From contig JAGAMQ010000134.1 of NCBI GenBank assembly GCA_017624645.1, positions 1 through 5,450 of the forward strand: a stretch of 5,450 nt of DNA, given 5' to 3'. Below the pieces are notes generated by a model. That model saw only the letters and a program-made list of their open reading frames with translations, ran no database searches and had not been told where the DNA came from. Below are positions 5,444-5,450 of the stretch, in pieces. This stretch comes from Oscillospiraceae bacterium (lineage in GTDB: Bacteria > Bacillota > Clostridia > Oscillospirales > Oscillospiraceae). Both the position numbers and the translations under genes were made by a program. The stretch's first letter is position 1. The number at the start of each line of letters is the position of its first letter.

Positions 5444-5450
5444 CAAAAAG

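Overview
The window reads as an ordinary chromosomal stretch of a low-to-mid GC Gram-positive bacterium, most likely a Clostridia member (Bacillota), possibly of the Ruminococcaceae/Oscillospiraceae type. This rests on near-perfect sigma-A promoters (two exact TTGACA-N17-TATAAT matches), strong Shine-Dalgarno sequences, a tRNA gene with encoded CCA, and a type III glutamine synthetase beside an aspartate aminotransferase of the PF12897 type. The placement is inferred from family knowledge; no search was run.

Layout from left to right: (1) 24-265 holds a hairpin terminator, a 41-codon minus-strand gene with a textbook ribosome binding site, and the promoter of rlmH on the other strand. (2) 266-1565 holds rlmH (+) and rsmE (-), two convergent rRNA methyltransferase genes of the SPOUT class. 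They share a long perfect hairpin terminator whose arms reach into both stop codons. (3) 1566-1715 is non-coding, with two small palindromic structures and the tRNA terminator. (4) 1716-1841 is a tRNA-Leu(GAG) gene on the minus strand with its own consensus promoter. (5) 1866-3174 is a terminator and an aspartate aminotransferase gene (-). (6) 3175-3346 is a divergent regulatory region. (7) 3347-5443 is glnN (+), a complete type III glutamine synthetase.

How the parts fit: RlmH and RsmE both methylate N3 of a pyrimidine-type base in ribosomal RNA, in helix 69 of 23S and helix 44 of 16S respectively, which meet at the subunit interface. The aminotransferase and glutamine synthetase are both glutamate-consuming steps of nitrogen assimilation and are transcribed divergently from one 172-base region, which suggests, but does not prove, shared nitrogen control. 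Every gene seems to be its own transcription unit, most with a visible promoter and terminator.

No defence system, mobile element, CRISPR array or clear novel multi-gene system is visible. The least explained item is the 41-residue protein at 54-179. For four genes (rsmE, the aminotransferase, glnN and the small gene) the start was set by the ribosome binding site.
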